64,000 nt of DNA, taken from positions 28,353 through 92,352 of the forward strand of contig NZ_JAENBO010000005.1 of assembly GCF_016481305.1 (NCBI RefSeq). The letters are read 5' to 3'. A program made the translations under genes and the position numbers. This document shows, piece by piece, positions 1 to 8,538 of this stretch. The first letter of the stretch is position 1. Every line of letters starts with the position of its first letter. Below the pieces are notes generated by a model. The model did not search any database, was not told the origin of the DNA, and saw only the letters and a list, made by a program, of their open reading frames with translations. Source of the DNA: Streptococcus pacificus (GTDB taxonomy: Bacteria > Bacillota > Bacilli > Lactobacillales > Streptococcaceae).

Positions 1-2423
1 CGGTTACAATTGCTGCTGCATCTATCGGTCAGACTGTAAATGCGGATACAGATGAAGTTGTAAAAACAATGGAACAACCTGCAATTGCTGATAACACAAA
101 AATGAAAGAAGTCACTAAGAAAGAAGTCGATAGTGCTAAAAATGAATTGGATACTGCTTCTAATAATGTTAACAAACAAGAAACAATAGTTGCTGATTTA
201 GAGACCAAAATAATTGATAAACAAACAAAAATTGAAACATTAAGTAAGCAAGCAAATAATATAGTGTCTGACACACAAGATGCTACACCTGAAAATATTG
301 AAGTAACAAAACAAGAAGTTGAAAAAGCAGAAAAAAATATAAAAAAAGCAAAATATAATATTTTATTAGCTGAAAATGTAGATAACGAAGCAAAAAATAT
401 TTATGATGCTCAAAAATTAAACATCAGCAAAGTACAGACTGAACTTGATAATAAGAAAAAATCCGAAAGTGCTCTACAATCTGAACTAGACATTGTAACC
501 GCTGAGTTATCAGAAAAAGAAAACACTCTTCCATCAACTACTAAAGCTGAAGCAGATGTGAAAGATAAAGAAAAAGCTGTTGAAACTGCTAAAGCTGATC
601 TAGAAACAAAAACACAAGATGATCTAAACTTAAAAAATAAAATTGAAGACGCTCAAAACAAGGTAGACACTGCTAAACAGACATTAATTTCATTAGAACA
701 CGCATTAAACGATGCATTATCAGATAAAGAAGATGCTGATAATAATGTTTTAACAAAAGAAAGAGAACTAACTGATGTAAAATCAGGAGAAGCTGCTACT
801 GAAACCTATTCTTCCAAAATAAAAATTTCAACTCAGTGGGCTAATACTTTTAAAGAATTGATGAATGCAAAAGGTACAAGACGTCGTGAATTAATGAACC
901 AATTAAAAGATATGACACAAGATGAAATGGCTAATAACACATTTTCAGGCTCAGATATGACAGCTGAGAAATATGATGTTAATGAATTACCAACAGAAAT
1001 TAAAAATGAACTAGCTTTTTATTTTGCTGACTTATTAGACTCAATAAAGAAACAATTAGGTATTGAAACACCTACCATTGTCAATATTGATTTGATGTCA
1101 TTTGCCGATAATATCGCCCAAGAATATCGCGAGGACAAATGGAATTTAGGAGAAGGTCATAATAAAGAAGGAATTGGACGTGCTGCCGAAAGACGTGGAT
1201 TGTTAAATGATGATAATTACTATGAAAATCTATATAGTGAAACTAGTCCTAAAAGCGAATACACCAAAGATGAATTATATCATATGACATTTAAAGCAAT
1301 GAATTTATTATTCATGGGTGATGCAGATTCATCATATAGTCATGCATTGTCATTAGCTCAGGAAAAAACATTTGGCTTAAGTATCTCATCATATGATACC
1401 AACTTCCCAGAGCTCGCTAATATGAAAGTAACCAATTTACACATTGTCGATAATAAATATCCTATGACAATGCCTATTGAGGATTTATATGAGTCATTAT
1501 ACGGATTAACATCCGAATTGAATTTGACAAAACCTGAAAAAGATACTAGTTATCAGGATGCTATTAATAAAGCACAATCAGAATATGATAAAGCTGTTGA
1601 ATATCAAACACAAGCTCTAATAAAACTTAATTCTGTTCGTTCAGCTTATGATACTGCCAAAACCGAATCAGAAACTACCGAAAAAACATTAAATCAATTA
1701 TTGTCACAATCTAGTGGTCTTGGTGAAGCGTTAGAAAAACTAGAAAAAGCAAAAGCAACACTAGTTGATGCAAAAGAGTCATTAGCAACAATTGAACAAC
1801 AAATTGAAGCACATCAAGCCAAAATTGAGTCATTAAAAGCCAAGAAATCAGAATTAGAAACCAATTTAGCTATTGCTAAAGATGAAATATCCAAAACCCA
1901 AAATCAACTAAATAATGAAATAACGACATATGACACAGCAAAAGCGACATTATTAGCTTCAGAAACAAAATTAAATGAAGCCAAAGAAATGCTAGAAGAA
2001 GCTCTTAAGAATTTGGAAAACAGTAAGGTAAAATACGAACGATTGATTAATGAAAAACAAGCTTATACTCAAAAACTGGCAGAATTGGAGAGTACTAAAC
2101 TTGAATATGTTGAAACCATTAGTGAATATAATGAAGCCAAAACGGAATTGAACAATTTGAAATCTGTACAAGGTGAAGCTAAAACTAAATATGATCACTT
2201 ATATGCAATATACCATGTAAAACAATCTCAAAATACGACAGTTAAACAAATCGTTGAAAACAAGTCTGAGGCTACTAAAAAAACTTTTTCGCGTGTCGAA
2301 AAAAATAAACAAACTAATAAAATATTACCATCAACCAGCTCAACATCAAACACTTTATTAAGTCTACTAGGATTTATTGGACTGTTTGGAGCTGGGACCC
2401 TTAAGCGTAAACAAGAAAAGTAA
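1..2423 (+). CDS. SEC10/PgrA-type cell-wall surface protein, 5' end missing
   Basis: The reading frame is open from base 3, so the gene starts before the window. The first visible residues (VTIAAASIGQTVNA, then DTDEVV) look like the end of a signal peptide with an A-x-A-like cleavage region. Long Lys/Glu/Ala-rich coiled coils (about bases 100-800 and 1550-2220) flank a globular block (about 820-1530) containing AERRGLL and YSHALSLA, which resembles the SEC10/PgrA surface-exclusion domain (a CAP-like fold) found in adhesins and plasmid PrgA proteins. The C-terminus has a hydrophobic stretch and a basic KRKQEK tail as in sortase substrates, but the motif reads LPSTS rather than LPxTG. Likely an adhesin or aggregation/exclusion factor; the family call is from memory of the domain. 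Confidence 0.8.
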   Translation, partial: VTIAAASIGQTVNADTDEVVKTMEQPAIADNTKMKEVTKKEVDSAKNELDTASNNVNKQETIVADLETKIIDKQTKIETLSKQANNIVSDTQDATPENIEVTKQEVEKAEKNIKKAKYNILLAENVDNEAKNIYDAQKLNISKVQTELDNKKKSESALQSELDIVTAELSEKENTLPSTTKAEADVKDKEKAVETAKADLETKTQDDLNLKNKIEDAQNKVDTAKQTLISLEHALNDALSDKEDADNNVLTKERELTDVKSGEAATETYSSKIKISTQWANTFKELMNAKGTRRRELMNQLKDMTQDEMANNTFSGSDMTAEKYDVNELPTEIKNELAFYFADLLDSIKKQLGIETPTIVNIDLMSFADNIAQEYREDKWNLGEGHNKEGIGRAAERRGLLNDDNYYENLYSETSPKSEYTKDELYHMTFKAMNLLFMGDADSSYSHALSLAQEKTFGLSISSYDTNFPELANMKVTNLHIVDNKYPMTMPIEDLYESLYGLTSELNLTKPEKDTSYQDAINKAQSEYDKAVEYQTQALIKLNSVRSAYDTAKTESETTEKTLNQLLSQSSGLGEALEKLEKAKATLVDAKESLATIEQQIEAHQAKIESLKAKKSELETNLAIAKDEISKTQNQLNNEITTYDTAKATLLASETKLNEAKEMLEEALKNLENSKVKYERLINEKQAYTQKLAELESTKLEYVETISEYNEAKTELNNLKSVQGEAKTKYDHLYAIYHVKQSQNTTVKQIVENKSEATKKTFSRVEKNKQTNKILPSTSSTSNTLLSLLGFIGLFGAGTLKRKQEK

Positions 2424-2454
2424 TCTATACTATCTTGTTAATCATTGCCATCAA

Positions 2455-2483
2455 TTGAGAACAAAATAAATTAATGTTACTAT
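2455..2483 (+). promoter_or_regulatory. sigma-70 promoter of the methyltransferase gene
   Basis: TTGAGA at 2455-2460, a 17-base spacer, and TACTAT at 2478-2483, followed by an AGGAGA ribosome site just before the ATG at 2502. Confidence 0.5.
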
Positions 2484-2501
2484 CAAAATTAGGAGACAAC
2501 C

Positions 2502-3266
2502 ATGACAAAAGAAGAATTGTACCAAGAATGGAAAAAAGAAGAGGAAATGGCTCACATTAAGGGCTGGGATTTTTCACATATCAAGGATCGCTATAAAGAG
2601 GAAGGTGACTTGCCTTGGGATTTTTATCAAGTGATTAAAAAATATTTAACGGATGACTTGACTCTCTTAGATATGGAAACGGGTGGCGGAGAATTTTTGC
2701 TGTCATTAAAACATCCCTATCACAAAACTGCCGCCATTGAAGGCTATCCACCTAATGTTGATTATTGTAAAGAAGTCTTATTACCCTTAGGCATTGCATT
2801 TAAAGAAGCAGATGGTGCAGATTCCTTACCATTTGACAATGAAAGCTTTGATGTGATTACTAATCGTCATGGGGATTATAGACCAACAGAACTAAAAAGA
2901 TTGTTAAAACGAGGTGGTTATTTTATCACCCAACAAGTTGGTGCTAAAAATGATAGAGAACTTGTTGAATTACTGTTACCAGAACTTAAAGACTTACCTT
3001 ATTCGAATCATTTTTTAAAATTTAGAGAAAAAGAATTAATAGCAAATGGATTTGATATTCTTGAAAGTGATGAAGTTTATCAACCCATCCGCTTCTTTGA
3101 CGTTGGCGCATTAGTTTGGTTTGCAAGAATCATCGAATGGGAATTTGTCGGCTTTTCTGTTGATAAGCACCTTGATAACTTGCTAAAAGCACAGAAAATG
3201 ATTGACAGAGATGGCTTTGTAGAAGGTCGCATTCACCGCTTTTATTTGGTGGCAAAAAAGAAATAG
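2502..3266 (+). CDS. class I SAM-dependent methyltransferase
   Basis: 254 residues. A Rossmann methyltransferase motif I (LLDMETGGGEF, near residues 47-57) would bind S-adenosylmethionine; an acidic residue after the next strand (AAIEGYPPN) and a post-I block (GADSLPFDNESFDVITNRHGDYR) match the Methyltransf_11/25 type. The substrate cannot be read from the sequence. It is a single-gene unit with its own promoter, an AGGAGA ribosome site and a following terminator. Similar proteins are usually annotated only as class I methyltransferases. Confidence 0.8.
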   Translation: MTKEELYQEWKKEEEMAHIKGWDFSHIKDRYKEEGDLPWDFYQVIKKYLTDDLTLLDMETGGGEFLLSLKHPYHKTAAIEGYPPNVDYCKEVLLPLGIAFKEADGADSLPFDNESFDVITNRHGDYRPTELKRLLKRGGYFITQQVGAKNDRELVELLLPELKDLPYSNHFLKFREKELIANGFDILESDEVYQPIRFFDVGALVWFARIIEWEFVGFSVDKHLDNLLKAQKMIDRDGFVEGRIHRFYLVAKKK

Positions 3267-3281
3267 ATATAAACAAAACAA

Positions 3282-3309
3282 CCCTAGAAATAACTTTTTC
3301 TAGGGTTTT
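3282..3309 (+). terminator. intrinsic terminator, probably bidirectional
   Basis: A 9-bp perfect stem (CCCTAGAAA at 3282-3290 with TTTCTAGGG at 3297-3305) is followed by TTTTA. The other strand has a T-rich flank too, so it can also serve the converging phosphoesterase gene. Confidence 0.8.
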
Positions 3310-3324
3310 ATTATTTCATAGGCT

Positions 3325-4191
3325 TTATCCATTTTTCTCCTTTAGCTGTGAATGCCTACCACTAAGCCATTTAGCAACTTCTTCTTTGTAATGATAATCA
3401 TCAATAATCTTTTGTAGATAAGGACGGTCTTTATCCTTGTTGACGCCTGTGTTTAGCAGTTCTTGATACAATTCCAAAAAAGGAAGGTGTTCGGTTGCTG
3501 CAGATAACAACTCTTGTTCTTTATTATAGCGCACCTTTCTAAAAAGAATATCTGAATAACCTTGTTCATCAATAGTTAGTATCGCATATTGTGCTCGCAA
3601 ATCATTTCTCAACTCTTTTCTTGGGTAATAAGGTTGCCCAATACTACCTGGATTAATCACCAGTTGGTGGTGGCTACTATATCTTAATAGTTGTTGATGG
3701 ATATGTCCAAAAACAGCGATATCAACGTCATTCGTTAAAAATAAGTCATCAAATGCTTTCGTGCTATTGGTTGCCATTAACTCTCTCCCCCAATTTTTTG
3801 TTGGCAGATGATGAGAGATAGTAATTTTTAAACCATTAATGGTTTTCTGGACATTGAGTGGCATCTCTCGTATAGCCTTGATACGTTGAGGGGGTAATTT
3901 ATTTTCCAAATATTGTGCTAATCTTAATAAATAAATTTCGTCAGTGGAATTTAAAGATAATTTTCCGTCAAGAGCTGCCAACAAGCAATCATCCCAGTTC
4001 CCTCTAATCTTGACCGTTACTGGCAATTGGTCTAGCAAGGTAAAAATATTTTCACTCCCTGGTCCAGGCATTAAAATGTCTCCCAGTAACCAGTATTCTG
4101 TCACATTATTTTTCTTAGCATCCTCAATCACAGCTTTTAAGGCTTCATAATTACCGTGAATATCAGCAAGTAATGCAATGTTAACTATCAT
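3325..4191 (-). CDS. metallophosphoesterase family protein (YfcE-like)
   Basis: 288 residues. Calcineurin-like phosphoesterase motifs appear in order: DIHGN near residue 10 (metal ligands), GDILMPG near 37, RGNWD near 63, ISHHLP near 125, and GHIHQ near 162, followed by NPGSIGQP. These residues form a two-metal site that hydrolyses phosphoester bonds; the physiological substrate is unknown. The protein is longer than YfcE because of a C-terminal helical extension. It converges with the upstream methyltransferase and shares its terminator. Confidence 0.85.
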   Translation of the reverse strand: MIVNIALLADIHGNYEALKAVIEDAKKNNVTEYWLLGDILMPGPGSENIFTLLDQLPVTVKIRGNWDDCLLAALDGKLSLNSTDEIYLLRLAQYLENKLPPQRIKAIREMPLNVQKTINGLKITISHHLPTKNWGRELMATNSTKAFDDLFLTNDVDIAVFGHIHQQLLRYSSHHQLVINPGSIGQPYYPRKELRNDLRAQYAILTIDEQGYSDILFRKVRYNKEQELLSAATEHLPFLELYQELLNTGVNKDKDRPYLQKIIDDYHYKEEVAKWLSGRHSQLKEKNG

Positions 4192-4292
4192 CGATTTCCT
4201 CCACTCCTATCATTTTCTCAATTATTACTATTTTTAGCAAGTAAAATTAACCACCTAACAATTTCTTCAAATACTTTTAAAAACCGAAGCTT

Positions 4293-4320
4293 TTGCGATA
4301 GCCGTAAAAAATGATACAAT
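4293..4320 (+). promoter_or_regulatory. promoter with extended -10
   Basis: TTGCGA at 4293-4298, a 16-base spacer, and TACAAT at 4315-4320 preceded by TGA (extended -10). It lies 30 bases before a short open frame with a strong ribosome site and upstream of the GNAT gene. Confidence 0.55.
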
Positions 4321-4349
4321 AAAACCACAATCAAAAGGAGGATAAGTCT

Positions 4350-4403
4350 ATGATACTAAGCAAACAAAAAACGCCAATTTGTGAGGATGGCGCAAAAAAT
4401 TAG
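4350..4403 (+). CDS. possible 17-residue leader peptide or small protein
   Basis: ATG at 4350 is preceded by a near-perfect ribosome site AAAGGAGG (4334-4341) at 8 bases spacing and by a good promoter. The product would be MILSKQKTPICEDGAKN, ending with TAG at 4401. The GNAT gene begins 36 bases later with a weaker ribosome site. It may be a leader peptide, a tiny protein, or the remnant of a longer gene. Expression is inferred from the signals only. Confidence 0.4.
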   Translation: MILSKQKTPICEDGAKN

Positions 4404-4438
4404 TCTCACAAAATCTTATATCGGAGTGTGACGAATAC

Positions 4439-4999
4439 ATGACCATTGATTTTTACTTGGAGACAAAACGATTAATCATTAGACCTTTACAGGTTTCTGA
4501 CTATCCCTCTTGGTTTGAAGGATTCTCAAACCGTCTACCGTCCCAGCACGCATTTGATGAGGGACATTTAGATATGTCAATTGCGACAACAGAGTGGTTC
4601 AACCAGTTGGTAGAGTACCACCATCAACTATGGCAAAACGACGATACTTACATTCTCGCCATTTTTGATAAGAATAATCATCATTTAGGAATGATTAATA
4701 TTGCTACTTTGGCGCGTGCCAATTTCAATTGGGGAGAACTAGGCTATGCTGTGCATAATCACCTTTGGCGTCAAGGCACTGCTCATGAAGCCCTTTCTAA
4801 GCTACTACCTCATCTTGAAGACCACTTCAACTTTCATCGAATAGAAGCTCATATTAACCCCACAAATCACCCATCAAAACAATTAATCCAAAAATTGGAT
4901 TTTCGCTTTGAAGTGACCAGAGAAAAATTCAGTTTTGAAAATGGCAAATGGACTGATAAAGATATCTTCTTTCTCAATTTGCACGATAAAGAACTATAG
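4439..4999 (+). CDS. GNAT N-acetyltransferase, RimJ/RimL type
   Basis: 186 residues. Begins with the typical RimL-like start (ETKRLIIRPLQVSDY, residues 8-22), has LGMINI near residue 80, a mid-chain beta strand with GELGYAVHNHLWRQGTAHEAL (acetyl-CoA pyrophosphate-binding motif A, about residues 99-120), and HRIEAHINPTNHPSKQLIQK toward the end. It should transfer acetyl from acetyl-CoA to an amine, perhaps a protein N-terminus or small molecule; the target is not identifiable. The start follows GGAG at 4423. A strong terminator follows the stop. Confidence 0.85.
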   Translation: MTIDFYLETKRLIIRPLQVSDYPSWFEGFSNRLPSQHAFDEGHLDMSIATTEWFNQLVEYHHQLWQNDDTYILAIFDKNNHHLGMINIATLARANFNWGELGYAVHNHLWRQGTAHEALSKLLPHLEDHFNFHRIEAHINPTNHPSKQLIQKLDFRFEVTREKFSFENGKWTDKDIFFLNLHDKEL

Positions 5000-5001
5000 A
5001 G

Positions 5002-5041
5002 AAACCCCCAAAGGAAAGAAAAATTCCTTTGGAGGTTTTTT
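5002..5041 (+). terminator. intrinsic terminator after the GNAT gene
   Basis: Stem CCAAAGGAA (5008-5016) with TTCCTTTGG (5024-5032), extended outward by AACC/GGTT, then six T residues. Confidence 0.85.
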
Positions 5042-5067
5042 CAAATAATAACTCTCTTAACTATTTA

Positions 5068-5280
5068 TCAATCTTTCAACTGAAAAAGATGTTCAATCGT
5101 CGTATCAAAAACACGCGCAATTTTTAACGCCATTTCTAAAGAAGGGTTGTAGCGATTATTTTCAAGATGAATAATCGTCTCACGTCTGACACCAACCAGA
5201 TCAGCCAATTCTTGCTGGGTCATACCAACTGATTCTCTAACGGCTTTTAAATTAGTCCTAATCTGACTTTCTTTCGCCAT
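5068..5280 (-). CDS. XRE-family helix-turn-helix regulator (YgzD-like)
   Basis: 70 residues from the ATG at 5280; a GTG at 5292 is in frame but overlaps the upstream gene and has no better ribosome site. A single HTH domain fills the protein (MTQQELADLVGVRRETIIHLE, residues 16-36), followed by NNRYNPSLEMALKIARVFDTTIEHLF, the hallmark of small Cro/cI-like regulators that pair with a membrane protein. It starts 3 bases after the stop of the upstream membrane-protein gene, so the two are one operon and probably translationally coupled. Confidence 0.85.
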   Translation of the reverse strand: MAKESQIRTNLKAVRESVGMTQQELADLVGVRRETIIHLENNRYNPSLEMALKIARVFDTTIEHLFQLKD

Positions 5281-5282
5281 TT

Positions 5283-5867
5283 TTATCCCCACTTTTCAAA
5301 GAAGAAAAAAATAGCAGCAAATAGTAGCACTAGTAAACCAACAAGTACAAAAAGATAGCCAGAAAAAACAGTGATAGAGCCTGTTAAAGCAAGAACCATA
5401 GCTAGAGTAAATAGAACAATTAGACTAATCACAAACATGATAGTTGCGGTTTTGGCTAAATTGCTGATAAAACGCTCATCTGGTTTCTCTTTGGTCTTTT
5501 TAAAAACAAAATAGAGTAAAAAAACAAGCTGTACCAGAAGTCCTAATCCTAAAAAGATTTCTTTAACATAATGTGTACCGATACTTGGTGTTGAGGCCCA
5601 AACACCAATAGTGTAGATGATGGTTGACAGTATCACCAAAATAGAATGTAATTTTTCAGCAATGCCAAATGTTCTTTTTCGACCAACATCATTTGACGTC
5701 ATCATGAGAATCGTTGCGATGGAAACCCCTTCGCCGATACTTATTATCCCAACAATCAACCACTTCGCAAGCCAACTTAACGCATTTTGACCAAAAAAGA
5801 TTTGGTAATCAATCACTAAAAAAATAATGAGCATGATTAAAATAAGAGCGGTTTTAAAATTTTTCAT
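5283..5867 (-). CDS. multi-pass membrane protein paired with the XRE regulator
   Basis: 194 residues with about six hydrophobic segments (near 7-25, 35-55, 74-90, 104-120, 140-163, 168-190). A polar loop containing KEKPDERFISNLAKTA precedes the last two segments; this DER...A pattern is common in uncharacterised membrane proteins encoded beside YgzD-like regulators. Function unknown; the operon suggests an autoregulated stress or envelope pair. The promoter upstream is well formed. Confidence 0.7.
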   Translation of the reverse strand: MKNFKTALILIMLIIFLVIDYQIFFGQNALSWLAKWLIVGIISIGEGVSIATILMMTSNDVGRKRTFGIAEKLHSILVILSTIIYTIGVWASTPSIGTHYVKEIFLGLGLLVQLVFLLYFVFKKTKEKPDERFISNLAKTATIMFVISLIVLFTLAMVLALTGSITVFSGYLFVLVGLLVLLFAAIFFFFEKWG

Positions 5868-5913
5868 ATTGCTTCTTTCTACCTTGTCACCAATACTTGG
5901 GTTTGATGTTATA

Positions 5914-5942
5914 AATATATCACATAGATAGAGTTAAAACAA
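5914..5942 (-). promoter_or_regulatory. promoter of the membrane protein/XRE operon
   Basis: On the minus strand TTGTTT (5942-5937), a 17-base spacer, TATATT (5919-5914). Confidence 0.6.
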
Positions 5943-5967
5943 GTTTTTTTCTGTTAGATAAGCGTAT

Positions 5968-5994
5968 AAAAGAGCTCACTTGATGAGCTCTTTT
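5968..5994 (-). terminator. terminator hairpin after the tandem GNAT gene
   Basis: Perfect 10-bp stem AAAAGAGCTC (5968-5977) with GAGCTCTTTT (5985-5994). The T tract after it on the minus strand is short, so termination strength is uncertain. Confidence 0.6.
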
Positions 5995-6011
5995 AGAGTT
6001 GTAATATTTAA

Positions 6012-6878
6012 TTAGTCTTGTTTCTCTGTCAAATAAACAACTTGGGTTTGATAGGTAAACCCGAGTTTTTCATAGAGTCTTCTTGCACCAACATTGTCAT
6101 CATCTACGGCAATTTGAAAGGATTTTGCACCTTTTTGAATCAAGTCGTTGATCATCATCATAACCAAGTAAGAACCAATACCTTTTCCTCGATAGGCCTC
6201 TAAGACAGCTAAACCATAAAGATAATAATCTTTGTTACTGATATTCACCGTGCAAGAGGCAAGAACCTTGTTCTCTTCTGAAAGGATATAGAGTAAACTA
6301 TCATCATCACCAATTGCTTCTGTGACATACTGATAGTGGATCTCTCTAGTCTCATCATCAAAAGCAGACATTTTAACAGCAACAATCGCATCAACATCAC
6401 TAAACGCTGCTTGTTTAACTTGCCATTCTTCTTTTGGCGTTACGTCAAAAGGTTCACTGTTACGTCCAAGCAAAATTTCTGTATCTTCCAGTCGGTGTAA
6501 CTGTAAATTGGTGAGAAAATCAGGATTTGAAGTCAAAAATTTGGCTTCTGTGATAAAGAGTGGTGGTTCTAACTGATAATTTTTTGTTTCTCTGTTAAAA
6601 CTATCATATAAAGCTGTCGCGTAGCCTTGTCTTCTATAATCTGGCTCCACCAAAAGACTGAGTTCTGCCTCTTTACTATCTGCATAAACACCAAGAAAAG
6701 CAACTAATTTTTCTTGTTCATATCCTAAAAAGAAGCTAGGTAATTGGCTGTCAAAATTTAACATGTTTGACAAGTAGGGTTCCTTAAAAGTCTTGTCATA
6801 AGCTTGGCATTTTTTTATCAGGCTATTAATAGCCTTTATTTCTTGGTCGTTTAAGACGGTTCTAATCACTTGTTTCAT
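6012..6878 (-). CDS. tandem-GNAT acetyltransferase
   Basis: 288 residues from the ATG at 6878, which has an AAGGA ribosome site 8 bases upstream; an in-frame ATG at 6914 has none. Two GNAT folds are visible: the first with EPDYRRQGYATALYD (about residue 80) and the second with LAVLEAYRGKGIGSYL (about residue 225) followed by NVGARRLYEKLGF near 258. Two-domain GNATs often have one degenerate half; here both keep an R/Q-x-x-G-x-G/A-type acetyl-CoA loop. The substrate is unknown. Confidence 0.8.
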   Translation of the reverse strand: MKQVIRTVLNDQEIKAINSLIKKCQAYDKTFKEPYLSNMLNFDSQLPSFFLGYEQEKLVAFLGVYADSKEAELSLLVEPDYRRQGYATALYDSFNRETKNYQLEPPLFITEAKFLTSNPDFLTNLQLHRLEDTEILLGRNSEPFDVTPKEEWQVKQAAFSDVDAIVAVKMSAFDDETREIHYQYVTEAIGDDDSLLYILSEENKVLASCTVNISNKDYYLYGLAVLEAYRGKGIGSYLVMMMINDLIQKGAKSFQIAVDDDNVGARRLYEKLGFTYQTQVVYLTEKQD

Positions 6879-6978
6879 TTGTTTTTTCCTTATATTAGCT
6901 AGAAATGACTTCATTTAATTGTTATCAAAATATCCTTAAAAGAATTATCCTAGCTATTATAACATATTCTAAAGTAAC

Positions 6979-7010
6979 AAAGAGTTCTTAGTTTTCTAAG
7001 AACTCTTTTT
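6979..7010 (-). terminator. terminator hairpin after the fumarate-reductase-like gene
   Basis: 13-bp perfect stem AAAGAGTTCTTAG (6979-6991) with CTAAGAACTCTTT (6996-7008). The longer T tract is on the plus side, so it may act in both directions. Confidence 0.65.
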
Positions 7011-7014
7011 AATA

Positions 7015-8502
7015 CTATTTCACAAATTTTGCTGACTGTTCACCTGCTTGGCGACCAAAGATAATGATATCTGCAACCGCATTACCTCCGATGCGGTTTT
7101 GACCGTGGATTCCACCAGTAACTTCACCAGCAGCATAAAGACCTGGAATGGCTTTTCCATCTTTGTTTAGAACTTGAGCCTCAGTGTTGATTTTTAGACC
7201 ACCCATTGTGTGATGGATACCTGGTGCAATTTTAATCGCATAAAATGGTCCAGTGCTTAAGTCGTTTTCCATTCCTGTTGTTCGACCAAAATCAGTGTCT
7301 GAAGCATCTGCTACCGCTTGATTCCATTTTTCTAAGGTATTTTTCAATGTTTCTGACTCTGTTACAATTTCTTTGGCTAATCCTTCTATGCTATCTGATT
7401 TAGCCACTAAGCCCTTTTCATCATACTTATCAATAGCAGGAACACGTCCTTTAAGAGCATCATCAAAGATGACAAACGCATGGTTTGGCTCTAATTGATT
7501 AATGGCTGCAGACACCTTGTCTCTTGTTTCTAACTCATTGACGAAACGATTTCCTTTGCTATCAACCAAGATTGCCCCTTCACCACGAACAGCTTCTGTT
7601 ATCAGGTAAGATGATTCTTGTTCAACTGTTGGGTGAATTTGAATTTGATCCATATCAACCGTTTGAGCACCCTCATCTTCAGCAAGGGCAATTCCATCTC
7701 CTGTTGAGCCTTTTTGGTTGGTTGTCACATAGCCTTTTAATTCTGGTTTAAACTTCGTCACCATGTCCATATTAGCACCAAAACCACCTGTTGCTAGTAC
7801 GACAGCTTTAGAAGAAATAGTCGTTTCTTTACCATTAATTTTGACAGTAACACCTGCCACTTGACCATCTTTTTCGATAATATCTGTTACTTCTGCGTTG
7901 ACAAAGACAGGAATGTCACGTTCCATAATATTATCATATAATCCATCAACCAAATAGCCACCAACAGCTGAGCCATCTGAAGGGCGATGAGTACGAGTAA
8001 CACTCATTCCCCCTGTTGTTGTGATATTGTCAAGCGTGATGCCCATACTGTCAAGCCAGTCAATCGCTGATGCTGAATTGTCAACTAAATAGTGGAGAAG
8101 CGCTTCATCATTGGTTCCCTTACCACCTTTAAGTGTTTCTTCAAAGAATTTCTCATTAGAATCTTCAATGCCTTGTTCTTTTTGGAATTTGGTTTCTGAA
8201 GCATTCATACCAGCAGATGATTTAGAAGTATTACCGCCAATATATGGCATCTTTTCTAAAATAACCACGTTGGCACCAGCATCTTTTGCCGCAATGGCTG
8301 CAGACATTCCTGCCCCACCAGAACCAATAATAATGACATCATAGTTTTTTTCTAGCTTGGAAGGGTCTGTGTACGTTTTTTCAGTTGCACTAGAAACAAC
8401 TTCTTCTGTGGTTGTTTCTTTAGGTTCACTCGTTTTCCCACATGCCACCAACAAGAATAAGACTAATAAAGCAGCTAAAGAAGCTAAAATTTTCTTTTTC
8501 AT
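7015..8502 (-). CDS. extracellular fumarate reductase-like flavoprotein, lipoprotein
   Basis: 495 residues. A lipoprotein signal peptide ends in LLVAC (Cys near residue 21), so the enzyme is anchored outside the membrane. An FAD-binding Rossmann motif follows (DVIIIGSGGAGMSAA, about residue 55). The four positions known as substrate-binding or catalytic in soluble flavocytochrome c fumarate reductases are recognisable: QIHPT, NELETRDKVSAA, HHTMGG and NRIGGNA. There is no heme domain and no FMN-binding domain, unlike most relatives. It is predicted to reduce fumarate or a related enoate using an external flavin or quinol-derived electron source; this is inference. The promoter overlaps a Rex-like site. 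Confidence 0.85.
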   Translation of the reverse strand: MKKKILASLAALLVLFLLVACGKTSEPKETTTEEVVSSATEKTYTDPSKLEKNYDVIIIGSGGAGMSAAIAAKDAGANVVILEKMPYIGGNTSKSSAGMNASETKFQKEQGIEDSNEKFFEETLKGGKGTNDEALLHYLVDNSASAIDWLDSMGITLDNITTTGGMSVTRTHRPSDGSAVGGYLVDGLYDNIMERDIPVFVNAEVTDIIEKDGQVAGVTVKINGKETTISSKAVVLATGGFGANMDMVTKFKPELKGYVTTNQKGSTGDGIALAEDEGAQTVDMDQIQIHPTVEQESSYLITEAVRGEGAILVDSKGNRFVNELETRDKVSAAINQLEPNHAFVIFDDALKGRVPAIDKYDEKGLVAKSDSIEGLAKEIVTESETLKNTLEKWNQAVADASDTDFGRTTGMENDLSTGPFYAIKIAPGIHHTMGGLKINTEAQVLNKDGKAIPGLYAAGEVTGGIHGQNRIGGNAVADIIIFGRQAGEQSAKFVK

Positions 8503-8538
8503 TAGAGTCTCCTTTTATGTTTAATTTTAATCACGAAC

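Noticed and set aside
1..2423. Conjugative element boundary suggested by the PgrA-like protein
   Set aside because: No relaxase, integrase, attachment repeat or transfer gene is visible, and such proteins also occur as chromosomal adhesins.
4430..4437. GACGAATA, similar to the ComX (SigX) cin-box TACGAATA
   Set aside because: It lies directly before the GNAT start codon, too close to act as a -10 element.
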